NCBI RefSeq assembly: GCF_004337985.1
Contig: NW_021940918.1
Coordinates: 1,178,001 to 1,242,000, forward strand
Length of the DNA: 64,000 nt
Source: Pyricularia pennisetigena
Taxonomy: Eukaryota > Ascomycota > Sordariomycetes > Magnaporthales > Pyriculariaceae
Reading direction: 5' to 3'
Shown here one piece after another: positions 1 to 12,428 of this stretch. Position numbers and translations under genes: made by a program. The notes under the pieces were generated by a model that saw nothing but the letters and a program-made list of their open reading frames with translations, was not told the DNA's origin and did not search any database. The stretch's first letter is position 1. Each line of letters opens with the position of its first letter.

Positions 1-1150
1 CCGGGACGATGAGGAAAGGGAACAGACCCCGGCCTATGATTACTGGAAAGGAGGTGTGGGCGCTTTTGGCAGTTGGTTATCAGCGCAAACAAAAGCTCGG
101 TCAGCCTCACAGAGACGCCTCACGCGGGGTCATGTCAACGCCCCACCTGCTTCTCTGTCATCCAATCAGTCGTTGTTAGTTGGCGCGAGAGACGACGGAG
201 GTTACCAAATTGACCAGGTTTTCTCATACGGAGGGAGCGGCTGTGCAGGCCCTTTGAATAAACAAGACCGGGCAACTGTCCCTCCGAACTCGGGCCCGAA
301 CGCAATGAGCTAGCTAGCTTAGCTACCTGCAGGTGAATGATGTCTTTTTCCCAGCAGATGGCCGGCTGTGCTAATCGTCGAACCCCACTCTGTAAGCCCT
401 CTCCATCCTTCCTCAAGCAGTCAACGCGGTGATGGTCTGACTGCTAATCAAGGAGGGCCAAGAGAGAGGGCTGGTTACTATCACTACGACAAATGCCAGC
501 GCGCTTCGTATGATAAAAAAAATTACCAAGATGCTTACTCGTTTTGTCCTGTCTCCCTTATATAACCCATCGAGTATCCGTTATCATGATCGCCATTATG
601 CCTCCATCATTACTGCAGGGTCCAGCCCTTAAACCTACATCACTGTCAACTGCATGCATTTTCCTTTTGTTTGGTTCATTTTGGTTTAGTCCAGTTACAT
701 GGGTGTATCACTATCACTATAGTGGGTTTGGTTGTCGACTCCAAGTCGTGATAATAAGCCTATTGTCCCATCGCAACACAAAAGAGGGTAGAGCAGCACT
801 TCCGCGCCCAGCAACCACAATACCATCGCTAAGTCAGTGTGCGCTTCGCAATTTCTCCTGGGTATCACTTCCATCGATCAAGGACAGCTCAGAATCGAGC
901 CTCATCGAGCAAGTTGGCGGACCATCAAGCTTCGGACGAGCAGCTCTGCTGGGGCCTGCCCTCAGTTAAGCAGGAACCTAGTACCAGCGAGGCGCCAGAG
1001 GCAGAGGCCATCCTCGTCGCCTCTCCATTCTATACACCGCAGCAAACATTTCCTCAGAGCACGCCAGGCAGGGAAACTATAACCTTAGGTTGGTGCATCC
1101 CAAAGTAACGCAGCATGGAGTAGAACCTGAAGTAGCTAACAAATCTACCA
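1..1150. other. Intergenic region upstream of the zinc-finger gene
   Basis: No open frame here has a recognisable product. The frames that exist are short, overlap each other on both strands and have no domain-like composition. A small GCTA-rich palindromic stretch lies near 307-325. The last few hundred bases probably hold the promoter and 5' leader of the C2H2 gene starting at 1151. An upstream non-coding exon cannot be excluded. Confidence 0.6.
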
Positions 1151-3188
1151 ATGTCACTCGTCTTGTCAGGCACAGAATATGCGCTCTTTCCCCAGCTTCA
1201 CGCAGGCAACGATCATGACCAGACTGTTTTTCAACGCCCACGTCGGCAAACCACGCCCTCCATGGCTGTCACGCCTCGGGACAACCATGGGTCGTCGGCG
1301 GGCTCTCGATTTGAGTGTTCGCTATGTCCCAAGACGTTCCCTCGACCGTGTGATTTGAAAAAGCACACAAAGTTTCATGAACGGCCTGTCAAGTGTCCTT
1401 ATGAAGACTGCGCATTTCATGAGCGTGGCTTCTCCAACGAGAAGGAGCTAGACCGTCACATCAACGACAGGCATACAGAATCACCACAAATGTACTCATG
1501 TAGCCACCCTGGCTGTAACCACAAGTCCAAACGGGAGTCGAACCTGAGGCAGCACGAAAAGAAGAAACACAACATAGATCACCAACGAAATCGGTCTTCG
1601 GGATCCTATGTCTGTCCATTTGTGGGCTGTGGTGGTCTTTGTCGCAACGAACTGGAAACACGAGGCCGCCACGGCGAGCCGGCTGAAAGCCACTTAATGG
1701 ACAATTCTTTGGCAGGCCAACCAATTTTTCAAACCCAGGTTATTTGGCTGAACAACTCCATGGAAGATGTTGTACCCTTTACACCAGCCACGACTTTGGT
1801 CGCCTCCCGCAACTTGGCTGCCGTTCCAAAGACAGAACACCCGAAGCCCCTGGCCTTCCCATTGCTCCGATCACCAGACCACAATGAAAATCTCAACTTT
1901 GCACTGTCCAGACTCCATCAGCTTGCAATACCCGAGCATGGTGTCACGCCAGTTCAAGGTCAGACAGTAAATTCTGCACAGGGCAGAGAATTGTGGAATC
2001 TTGCCGAGGCGATACCGTCGGGCCCACCATCTGTCGACTCAACAAACTATTCTGGGTCCTGCGCTGTCCAGGGAAAAGGCGCTTCATCTACAGACAGGAA
2101 TACGGCTCGGACACGAAAGCGAAAACGAGGCAATGGCAACGCTCCGGAACTCTTGGGCACTGGCACCTCTCATGCTTTTGATGCGGGGGATGGTGATGAT
2201 GAAAGCGTCAACGGTCCCGCTGGAGACTCTGAATACGATCCATATGATGGTCACAGAAGCCCAAGCTTGCCCTCCACAGAGTTTAATAACTCTTCCCAGC
2301 TGCAGTGCCCCTTTAAGCATGTAAACCCCCAGATCTATACGGGCTCGAGGGAATCAAGGTACAAGCAATGCGACGTCAAACGCGGGCCCATATCACAGAT
2401 AACGTGAGTTCTGATCTTTTATCCATATATATGTCTCTGGTAATATCATACTGATTTCGTTGAACAGGCGACACTTGACAAGGAGGCACGGCTTGAGTGT
2501 AGTAGACAACTGCATCTCGTCATTTGACGCTCCGGAATTCGACGGCGTCCATCATCCCTCTGCCAGCCTCTGTAAAAACTGCTGGAAGCCCTTCAGCGTC
2601 CGGGCCGAGTCTGAAAGCCATTTCTCTCGCAAGTGCCCTCCAGAGGCTCGAAAAGCCCTCAGCCGCCTAGAAAAGTTCAGGCTTCTCTGCGACACCTTTT
2701 GTACAATCGTGCCTGCAGCAAGTAGCTCATCCAGTCACTCAGCGGCAGCTCAACGGCGCGCACACCAACCTAGACGGCCGAGCATGCTTTCCCACGTCAG
2801 TTCTGCTCCGGCCCACGACTACTTTCACGACCCACAGAATACGTCTTACGACGGCAGTCAAGTTGCGGAGCTGCAGGCACGGATCGCAAGCATTGACCAG
2901 CGTATTGATGAGCTCGACTTTGAGAAATCCGAGCTATTGAGGAAGGTCCAGGAGCTGACGCAGGTGGTAGGAGCGCCGCAAGGCCCTCTGAACACCTTTG
3001 AGAGTCAAACGAACTCGCAAGCAACAGAGAGGGATGTCCTTGTTGGCGGTATGGACCGTCCAACTGAGGAAGGCTCATATTTTGCCAACTTTCCAGACGA
3101 TGCCGAGCAAACACTTACATCGTATGATGGCGATATGAGTATGTTTGATGATACCATACTGGGTGGGCTATTACTTGAGAACACATAG
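1151..3188 (+). CDS. C2H2 zinc-finger transcription factor with C-terminal coiled coil
   Basis: The exons are 1151-2403 and 2468-3188, giving 657 residues. The intron 2404-2467 starts GTGAGT, ends CAG and splits a Thr codon. Three classical C2H2 fingers lie near residues 54-76, 80-108 and 115-140 (for example CSLC...H...H, then CPYEDC and CSHPGC types). A second zinc-binding module starts with CPF...NP about residue 390, is completed across the splice by a HLTRRH helix, and is followed by a CKNC...H...C motif. This layout is common in uncharacterised fungal nuclear proteins. A basic KRKR patch, which could be a nuclear signal, precedes an acidic stretch. Heptad-like residues near the C-terminus (AELQARIASIDQRIDEL) predict a coiled coil. 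The role as a DNA-binding regulator is inferred from the fingers, and target genes are unknown. The ATG at 1151 is the first in frame that includes the whole finger region. Confidence 0.85.
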
Positions 3189-3698
3189 CCAAACCCTTGG
3201 TGATCTGACGACAAGGCCATTGCGTTAAGGGTCAGGCTACTTTTCATCTTTGGGTAAAATGGGTTCTGGTTGGCTTTGGCTTTTTGTTGCTTCACGCGTC
3301 CTTTTTGGGGTGCGTGTCTTTTCCTATCTCGCTAGCTTTAAAAATTGATACAGAATTTGTTCATGAAGGACTTATCTTCGATATATATGGTGCGAATCGT
3401 TTCTGAATATGGCACTATTTTGAGCAAAAGAAGGCCCGGCTCCGATATATGTGCCCGATAAGCCGGCTTCGGTCGGGGACTCCACCCGGAGGTACCGAAT
3501 TCGATAAGCGATAAGGAAATGATTTACGCGAACCGGACCCAACCGACCATGACGCGACCTCAAGGGTACTTCTATCCGCATTCCATTCTCACCGTACAAT
3601 TCTATTGCGTAAATTCAAATCGATCAATCCGAACCTCACCTTTCTCATAACGTGTAAGAGAGAACCAGAAAACATAATTGCTACTGGCACACGCAATT
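3189..3698. other. Intergenic: 3' flank of zinc-finger gene and promoter of NSRP1-like gene
   Basis: I see no coding signal in this 510-base stretch. Two head-to-tail genes flank it. It should hold the terminator of the first and the promoter of the second, but no individual element is clear enough to call. Confidence 0.5.
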
Positions 3699-4964
3699 AT
3701 GAGCAAGCCACTTTCGTACGGTCTCAACCTCAGCAAAAAACCCGGCTCACAAAAACCAAACCCCGCAAAGCGACGGCCCGTATTCGGCGACGATGGCGAC
3801 TCGGACGATGAGGACAACCGCACCGGCGCCAAAACCGGACAGGTCGAGGTGATCACAGAGATCAGCGACGCCGCATCGGCATCAGGAACCGCCGCCAGCA
3901 GGCGTGACGTCAAGATATCATCAACAGCAAAGCCCAAACCGGGGCAAAGGCCATTGTCCGGGGCAAAGGCGCCGGGAGGTGCAGGCAAGCAGGTGCCGAT
4001 CTTGGGCGACCTGTCGAGCGCGCTGACGGCGCGCAAGCATGCGGAGAGCGCCGAGCAAGAGGACCCATCGATATATGACTACGACGCGGCGTATGACTCG
4101 TTCAAGGCGACGCCTGCAGCGGCAGCGGCGGCCAAGGCGGCGTCGGCGGCGGAGCGCAAGCCGCAGTACATGGCGAGCCTGAAGAAGATGGCCGAGGTGC
4201 GGGAGAGGGATCGCAAGATCGCAGAGGACAAGAAGATGAAGCGGGAGCGCGAGGCCGAGGGGGATGAGTTTGCCGACAAGGACATGTTTGTGACCGAGGC
4301 GTATAAGAAGCAGCAGGAGGAGAACAGGAGGCTGGAGGAGGAGGAGAGGAGGAGAGAGGAGGCAGAGGACAAGCAGAACGAGGCCGGCGGCATGACGGGC
4401 TTCTACAAGCGGCTGCTGGACCAGGGCGACAAGAGACATGCCGAGATGATGAAGGCTGCTGAGGAGGCACAGAAGAACGGTGGACCTCAAAAGACCCAAG
4501 AGGACGAACCGGAGGAAAAAGAAAAGACGGACGCCGACGTAGCCCGGGAACTGAACGAGAAGGGTGCCTCGGTAGCCATCAACGATGACGGTCAGGTCGT
4601 CGACAAGAGGCAGCTGCTGAAGGGCGGGCTCAACCTCGGTGCCAAGAAGAAGACCGAGGGCAAGAAGGACGACGATCGCGACCGGAGGGATGAGCGCGAC
4701 AGGCGAGACCATGGGGGCAGCAGGGGTTACTTTGGCGGCGGGGGCAAGCAGGCCGCTCGGGATCGGCAATCACGCATGATGGAAGCTCAGTACGAACAGG
4801 CGCTCAAGCGTTCACGGGAGGAGGCCGAGGAGGAGCGCAAGAAGATTGAACTAGTATCCAAGAGTCGCAAGACAGAGAGCGATATCTCGAGCGCCAAAGA
4901 GAGATATCTGGCGCGCAAGAGGGCCGAAGCAGAGGCAAAGAAGAACGGCGCGGTAGATCAGTAA
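3699..4964 (+). CDS. Nuclear speckle splicing regulatory protein 1 (CCDC55) family protein
   Basis: This is a single exon of 421 residues. The start is the ATG at 3699, giving the family-typical opening MSKPLSYGLNL. The open frame extends upstream only through a TTG. The N-terminus is basic and low in complexity, with an FGDDGDSDDED acidic patch. The centre (about residues 125-260) is a long charged helix rich in KKMAEVRERDRK and EEEERRREEAEDK runs, the signature region of the NSRP1/CCDC55 (DUF2040) family. The C-terminus is rich in RD/RE and KK repeats. Animal members sit in nuclear speckles and influence alternative splicing. A similar nuclear RNA-processing role is inferred here. The strong purine bias produces long leucine-rich antisense frames, which are not genes. 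Confidence 0.82.
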   Translation: MSKPLSYGLNLSKKPGSQKPNPAKRRPVFGDDGDSDDEDNRTGAKTGQVEVITEISDAASASGTAASRRDVKISSTAKPKPGQRPLSGAKAPGGAGKQVPILGDLSSALTARKHAESAEQEDPSIYDYDAAYDSFKATPAAAAAAKAASAAERKPQYMASLKKMAEVRERDRKIAEDKKMKREREAEGDEFADKDMFVTEAYKKQQEENRRLEEEERRREEAEDKQNEAGGMTGFYKRLLDQGDKRHAEMMKAAEEAQKNGGPQKTQEDEPEEKEKTDADVARELNEKGASVAINDDGQVVDKRQLLKGGLNLGAKKKTEGKKDDDRDRRDERDRRDHGGSRGYFGGGGKQAARDRQSRMMEAQYEQALKRSREEAEEERKKIELVSKSRKTESDISSAKERYLARKRAEAEAKKNGAVDQ

Positions 4965-5330
4965 TGCCATCATATATAGCGATACCCCCCAACATTGTTT
5001 TCTCTACCTGGACATCTTGCCAGGTTTCCAAAACTCAATCTTTATAATTCTGGCGTGTTGTTTATTTCCTTCTTTTCGTTTCTTTTCTTTTCGCTGTCTT
5101 GCCTGGTGCCGCGCTTGTCCATCGCGCTATGCTTCCAAGCGCATGCNNNNNNNNNNNNNNNNNNNNNNNNNNNNNNNNNNNNNNNNNNNNNNNNNCGCCA
5201 AATATTTGATTGTACAAAAGTGTTTACAGTTTGGCCTCTGGGTCCCACTGCAGAGTGCCTTGATTATTACACTGATGGGCGAGTCACCACATCTAGTTCC
5301 TTGGCGGGATTCGGGAACGATTTGATGCGC
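4965..5330. other. Convergent intergenic region with a 49-base assembly gap
   Basis: This is the 3' flank between the NSRP1-like gene (+) and TIM13 (-). It contains a T-rich stretch at about 5060-5095 and a run of N at 5147-5195. No gene is seen. Three-prime UTRs of both neighbours probably lie here. Confidence 0.6.
5147..5195. other. Assembly gap (N)
   Basis: A run of 49 unknown bases. Predicted frames that cross it have no meaning. Confidence 0.99.
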
Positions 5331-5770
5331 TTATCGAGCCTTGGCGGCCTCTTGCTGTATCCTGCGCAAGTACGAGGCGTTGACGACGTTCCAGGCTGCT
5401 ATGTACTTCTCAGTACACGCCGTGACGCAGGCCGTCTCGCTACCCGATAGGGATGAGCCCGGGTTTGGAACGCACTTTTCGAAGCAAGTTGAGTTGACGT
5501 TCTTGTAAAAATAGTCAACACCTGGTCAGCCGAACAACAGAGTAGTGTCAACTCTTGGGTGCCAGTGCATCTTACCTCCATCAACATCCGTACGTTAGCC
5601 GTATTGGACTCTGTCTGGATCTGTTTCATCAAAGCCTCCTTGATCGAGGCCGATTGAGCGGCGGACAAAGGGCCCGTCGTCGAGGATGATGGAGCAGCCA
5701 CGTCTGAGAACTCGGAGACGGGGACAGCAGTCTGCGTCTCCTCTGGCTTTGATGATCCAAACCAGCCCAT
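5331..5770 (-). CDS. TIM13: Mitochondrial intermembrane-space chaperone Tim13
   Basis: The exons on the minus strand are 5770-5576 and 5501-5331, giving 121 residues. The intron 5502-5575 begins GTAAGA and ends AAG, in phase 0. Exon 1 encodes MGWFGSSKPEE followed by an alanine/serine linker and the helix IKEALMKQIQTESNTANVRM. Exon 2 supplies the twin CX3C motif (CFEKC and CVTAC) that defines small Tim proteins, then a helix ending in YLRRIQQEAAKAR. Tim13 partners Tim8 in a hexamer that guides hydrophobic precursors to the inner membrane. The MGWFG start and the spacing of the cysteine pairs favour Tim13 over Tim8, Tim9 or Tim10. The gene is divergent from the lectin gene. Confidence 0.93.
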
Positions 5771-6367
5771 TTTGTCAGTGTGTTTGATTTTAGGTCACTT
5801 GGGGCGTTGTGTATTGGGAGCTCTTGTAGTTGTACAAAGTATCGGATTTTGGTTCCTCAAGTTCTGAATGGGGCCGACTTTGGAAATTTGATGTCGCCTG
5901 GAGTAGACCTCACCATACTGACTTTCCGTAGATACCAATCCCGGTCTGTGGCGGTGCGTATCTTATCACAATAGTGGCTTAAGTAGCCTAACCTTTACCT
6001 ACCAGTACAGGATGACACACCTACCTTGGACTTGGCATGCAGTGTCTGTGGGGACCCAAGAGCTACCAGGACAGGGGTTTTGGATTCGGTCGAGAAACCG
6101 AAAAAGGCCAGCTAAACGCATGCACCTTGGGGGTAAGTAAGGGCAGTAGTTAACGACGGTAGCCCCATCGCCAGCATATTTGCCCCGACGACTTGCCCAA
6201 CTTAATGTCGACATAAGTGTAGATTCCAGAGCTCTGATTCAAAAATTCCTTCCTTTTCTTCATTTGTTGCGCCTCACGCGCATTTTTTTTGGGCTTTGCT
6301 ACCAATTGGTTTTTCCCCTTCTGGCCTCTTGTCGAGGCACCGCTCGCTTCCTCCTCGAGCCGGCAAC
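5771..6367. promoter_or_regulatory. Divergent promoter region, TIM13 (-) / lectin (+)
   Basis: The two start codons are 597 bases apart and point away from each other, so this stretch must hold both promoters and leaders. The part next to the lectin gene is rich in T/C tracts (about 6243-6295 and 6305-6360), as is common in fungal leaders. I call no specific factor site. Confidence 0.5.
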
Positions 6368-7611
6368 ATGTGGTTTACATCTTGCCTGTCGGCCTTGTGC
6401 CTGGCCGCGACCGGCGCGCTGGCGGCTGCTTCTGTCGACGACTCTGGAGAAGTCCAGAGCATAGGGGTATGGAACTGACGTTTGATAAAGACCCCCCCAA
6501 CTTAGTGTTTGTCTCAGAAATTAACTTTCGTTGCGTTCAGCTCAGGACACACTCGCTCATGCAGGTAAGCACCTATATCGCCCCCGTAAAACTCGTCAAC
6601 CAGGACGGCTCAGGCGTGCTGCTGGCTATGATGACGGTCTTGGGTTGGAGACGCAGCTGACACCCACATGAACAGCCCTACCTAGATTCTGATATGCAAA
6701 GTCGGTGGTATGACTTTGGAGGAAATACCATTATCAGAACCGACCAGTACGTGGCCTTGGCTATCAGACAAATACCAAGAGGGGTGGGGGAATAGTCCTG
6801 AAACTGACAAGGCGATCATGCTTGCAGATATATTCGCCTCACTTCGGACAGGCCGTCACAGATGGGTTCCTTATGGTCGCGTGTACCACTGACGGCAACG
6901 AACTGGGAAATTGAGGTCGAGTTCAAGATACATGGCAAGCACCAGCTTTATGGTGATGGCTTCGCCATGTGGGTGACCAAAGGGCGCAACGATGTGGGCC
7001 CTGTGTTTGGCAACGCCGACAAATTCGAGGGTCTGGGTCTCTTCTTCGACACCTACAAGAACAACCGCCCGGGCGTGGTCTTCCCCTACGTAATGGCGAT
7101 GGTCGGCGACGGACACACGTCATATGACAAGGACACTGATGGAAAGGGCAACGAGCTTATGGGCTGCTCGGCCCGCGGAATCCGGCATGCCAGCATTCCG
7201 ACAAAGTTTCGCCTTACCTACTTCCAGGACAAATCCCTCAAGCTGGAGCTTCATTACAAATCGGATGGCGAGTGGACCACGTGTTTTGAGACAGACGAGC
7301 CACCCGCGATCCCACAGGTCGCGTACCTGGGATTCACCGCCGAGACTGGTGAGCTTAGCGACAACCACGACATCATCTCGATCAGCGCCAAGAACCTGTA
7401 CACAGCTCAGCCCAAGGGCGGCAAGGACAGCAAGAAGTCGGATAAGACCAAGGGCAAGAAGGCGAAGAAGGTCAAGGAGCATAACGAGCACAAGGAGGGC
7501 GGTAGCTGGACCTGGATGATGATCAAGATCTTTTTGTTCATTGTCGCCATCGGCGGTGCATACGTCGGCTACACGGCCTGGAAGACCAACAAGCGGTCGC
7601 ACAGGTTTTGA
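6368..7611 (+). CDS. L-type (legume-like) lectin, VIP36/ERGIC-53 family cargo receptor
   Basis: The exons are 6368-6466, 6541-6564, 6676-6746 and 6828-7611, giving 325 residues. Exon 2 is only 24 nt (LRTHSLMQ). Exon 3 ends inside the Gln codon before a GTACGT donor, and the acceptor at 6827 restores DQYIRLTSDRP in frame. A signal peptide (MWFTSCLSALCLAATGALAA) leads into a lectin domain with the conserved WYDFGG, GDGFAMW and FFDTYKNN motifs, the last two forming the Ca2+/mannose-binding region. A lysine-rich stalk, one transmembrane helix (about IKIFLFIVAIGGAYVGY) and a short basic tail ending RSHRF follow. This is a type I membrane protein expected to carry glycoproteins between ER and Golgi. 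All splice junctions keep family-conserved residues in frame. Confidence 0.92.
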
Positions 7612-10564
7612 GTGGAATCAAGGAGATGGACGCAAAGCCGTGGTCCTACGTTGTTTTAATAACAAGCAAGGTGGGATCTGCCTAAAGATAGCTGGGAGCC
7701 GGTTGCAGAAACGAAAAACCCCAACGGAAACCCGCAAAAAAAAACACACACAAAGTTCAGCAGCCGTTACGAGCAGGACCAAAGTACATACATACACTTT
7801 TTTCTGTACGCACTTGGGTGATATTTGGATGTGATTATGATCAGACTCTTGAGGGTTGCACTAGTTTACGGTAAAAAAAAAAAAAAAAAAAAAACGATAG
7901 GCCTAAAGCCTTACTGCGAATATTTAGACTTGGTGGAGAGCCCAAACAGGGTATACAGTTGATTTAATTGAAGCCACTTATGTACCCAGGCTTATCTACC
8001 TTACACATCTCAACTAACCACGTCTTTGAATACTTAAACAACCTCGTTGGCGTGGTGGCTAGGGTCCTTTGAAGCATTTATCTGGTAATCAATCAGCATG
8101 TCGATCGCATCGATTGATTAGTGGACAGAGTGGAGGTGGACAAGACAGCTGGCCTGTCACAGCGTTGGCTGCGTCTGGTCCGGTCTGGCTCTGAATTGGT
8201 TGATGGATGAGATGGGTCCATGACGTCGGAACCTAAAGGTGGGAAGAAAGACGCAATCGCCAGATCCGAACCTGGTTGATTGTGGGGTTTTGTTTCGATT
8301 GCATATCACGTACTAGGAAGCTTTTCGATAGGACACATGGGCAATTGGGCTGATAATTATATGCATTTGTTGAGCTCCATAATGGATTGGCTTTCTTTGG
8401 GTACACCTGGCCATAATTCATTACCTAGGTTCCAGGGCTTCCATTTTAGCTGTTGCTCAAGATCCTTGTCAGTTAAAGCACACGTTGGCAAGCGGAAGTC
8501 TGTGGATGGATGAAAGGTTGCTCCCGTCGTCGAACCCCACCAACCCACCATCGTGCCGATGAACACCAACACCACAAACCATCTAGACCTTACCTTGACT
8601 ACCTCATCATCCATTGCATACAACCACCAGAGGCTGGTGGACTGTTATCTATCCTACTCCCTCGGCTGTCGCCAGCACCAAGGACTGATCGACTTTACAA
8701 CCCGACCACAACCTATCGAAAGCCTAATTCGCGAAAAGAACAGGTTCTCAATTCAAGTCCGTCACTAAGGCCGCTGTGTAGACCAAAACCATATCGGGAC
8801 CGACCTGCATTGGACACGCACCAAAACCGGAGCATAACTCAAAACAGTCCTTCATTGTTTAGAGCTATCTGGTCTACCTGCCTTAGGTGCTTTGTGTACC
8901 TTACCTTAGTCGCTGTTTGCCAAACCAGTCTTGCTGCTGTACAACGAGAGGTTCGCATACGGGGAGCCACTCAAGGAAGCACAGAGTCAACTTGACCGCC
9001 AAGCACGAGGATTCTACCACATACATTAAGCAATTGCCATTGTTGCCGCCCAGCTATCTTTCCGGTGCCGCGACATCGAATCGAATTGCCTTTCGCCGCC
9101 CGCCAGCACCTCGTTGTCGACCGCCTGTGGCACGTTGCTCTAAATCCTGCCTCAAACAAGATCAGAATCGGTCTTGAAGCTGCGACTTTTGTACCATACC
9201 CCTCGCAGTCTTTTTTTCTCTGCTCGGGCGCAGCAGAAGTGTGAGGTTGGGTTGAACTTCAAGCGTGTTTCGGCTGCTGGCAGTGACACCAACAAGCAAC
9301 CCACCTGTCTCTCTCTGACATATAATATCCCGTCGCCTCTCGGGTCTACCTTTCAAACGCGCATGCAACGCTGGGGGTTCGAACCTTCACATTGCCCGCT
9401 TGACACTTCCAATCCGTATTGACTAACGGGCGCTACGGACCAAAAAGAATCAGGGACGATAAAGCTCGCAGATCCCAAGCCACAGCTTCCCATCGGCGCT
9501 ATACTTCGAGGTCCTCCCTCACCAAAGCTGCCCCGCAGTCAATTACTTAAAATCCTGACGCTGGTGGCGTTCGGCTTGCTTCTCCCTTAGTTCGAGGGAG
9601 GTGCGTGCCGTTTTGCTGGGGACAATCGAATCGGGTGCGCGAATAGTGCCTAAAGCCTGATCAAAAGGAAACCCCGAGGGAAAGGATGTTTGCTTAGCTG
9701 GCCCTTTCCGATCATTCCAGGGCTTGTGTCTTCAAATAACGCTGGCAGAGAAATCCAGCAAACTGCCTTTCGTTACATACCCTACCTTACCCACTTACCT
9801 GCCTGCTTCCCTACTTACGTACATGTTTGGTCTTATCCATGGTTTTTTCTCTGCCATAACCACATCCAGTATTGTCAACAGGAACATCGTATCGGAACAA
9901 ATCAAGAGACAACAAGACAAGGAATTCTCAACCTTCTTACCATACGTTCTGCACCGCCAGCTACAACCAGTTTGAGCCTCGAGAGTGACAGAAGAGAAAG
10001 ACATATACGAAATCAAGAACCAGATAGCCCTCTGTCAGGAAACAAGAGGCCAACCGCTCGCCTGCGTAAGCGCGCTCGGATCTGTATCTGTTGGCAACCC
10101 CGGCGTGTCGCGCACTTGCTTTATACAACATTCCTGCCCTGTCCTGAAAGAGGAAGTCGACATTCCCCTTAAACATTCTGCGCTCAGAGCAACCTTGCCA
10201 GGACCAGCGCACAACTGCAACCTGGCTACCTACCTTATCCAACTCACTTGGGCGCTATCAACTGTATCACTTGCGCACACGCACACGCATACAACCTCCC
10301 TAACGCACCTATCTAGGCGTTGGCTTCACTTGGCTTTGACAGACCATTTACGATTTGCTCTATTAGACCAGGTAGAGTTGATGTGGTACTTCTAGATCCA
10401 GTAGCCAAAGTTTCCGGTAACCTTTTCCCGCCACCAGGGTGACTGCCGGTTTTGGTGGAGCATATCAACGTTCACGGAATCCTGAGTTGTTTTTTCTGGG
10501 AGATTCGGACAGTTCTGTTCCGCGCCTTCTAGCTTTGCTCGCAGGAAGTCCCATTGTCGTTCCG
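7612..10564. promoter_or_regulatory. Long gene-free region upstream of the A-kinase gene
   Basis: These 2,953 bases carry no credible gene. The frames are short and lack ATG context or domain character. The left end holds the 3' flank of the lectin gene and a run of 22 A at 7873-7894. The rest is best read as the promoter and a long 5' leader of the A-kinase gene. It has many C/T-rich tracts, among them a CCTACCTTACC-type cluster around 9778-9822 and a TTTTTTTCTC tract near 9210, plus several short upstream open frames. Transcript data are needed to place the transcription start. Confidence 0.55.
7873..7894. repeat. Poly(A) run of 22
   Basis: A mononucleotide run in the 3' flank of the lectin gene. 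Its length should be treated as uncertain in a draft assembly. Confidence 0.9.

Positions 10565-12428
<1,864 letters not shown>

Noticed and set aside
3921..4769. 282-codon minus-strand leucine-rich frame
   Set aside because: It is the antisense of the Lys/Glu-rich NSRP1-like gene, with the same composition artefact.
6740..6840. Apparent frameshift in the lectin between exons 3 and 4
   Set aside because: Using the GTACGT donor at 6747 and the CAG acceptor at 6827, the codons join perfectly as DQYIRLTSD. No frameshift is needed.
9376..9385. tRNA-like B-box (GGTTCGAACC)
   Set aside because: The flanking bases do not form a T-arm or acceptor stem on either strand and no A-box lies at the right distance.
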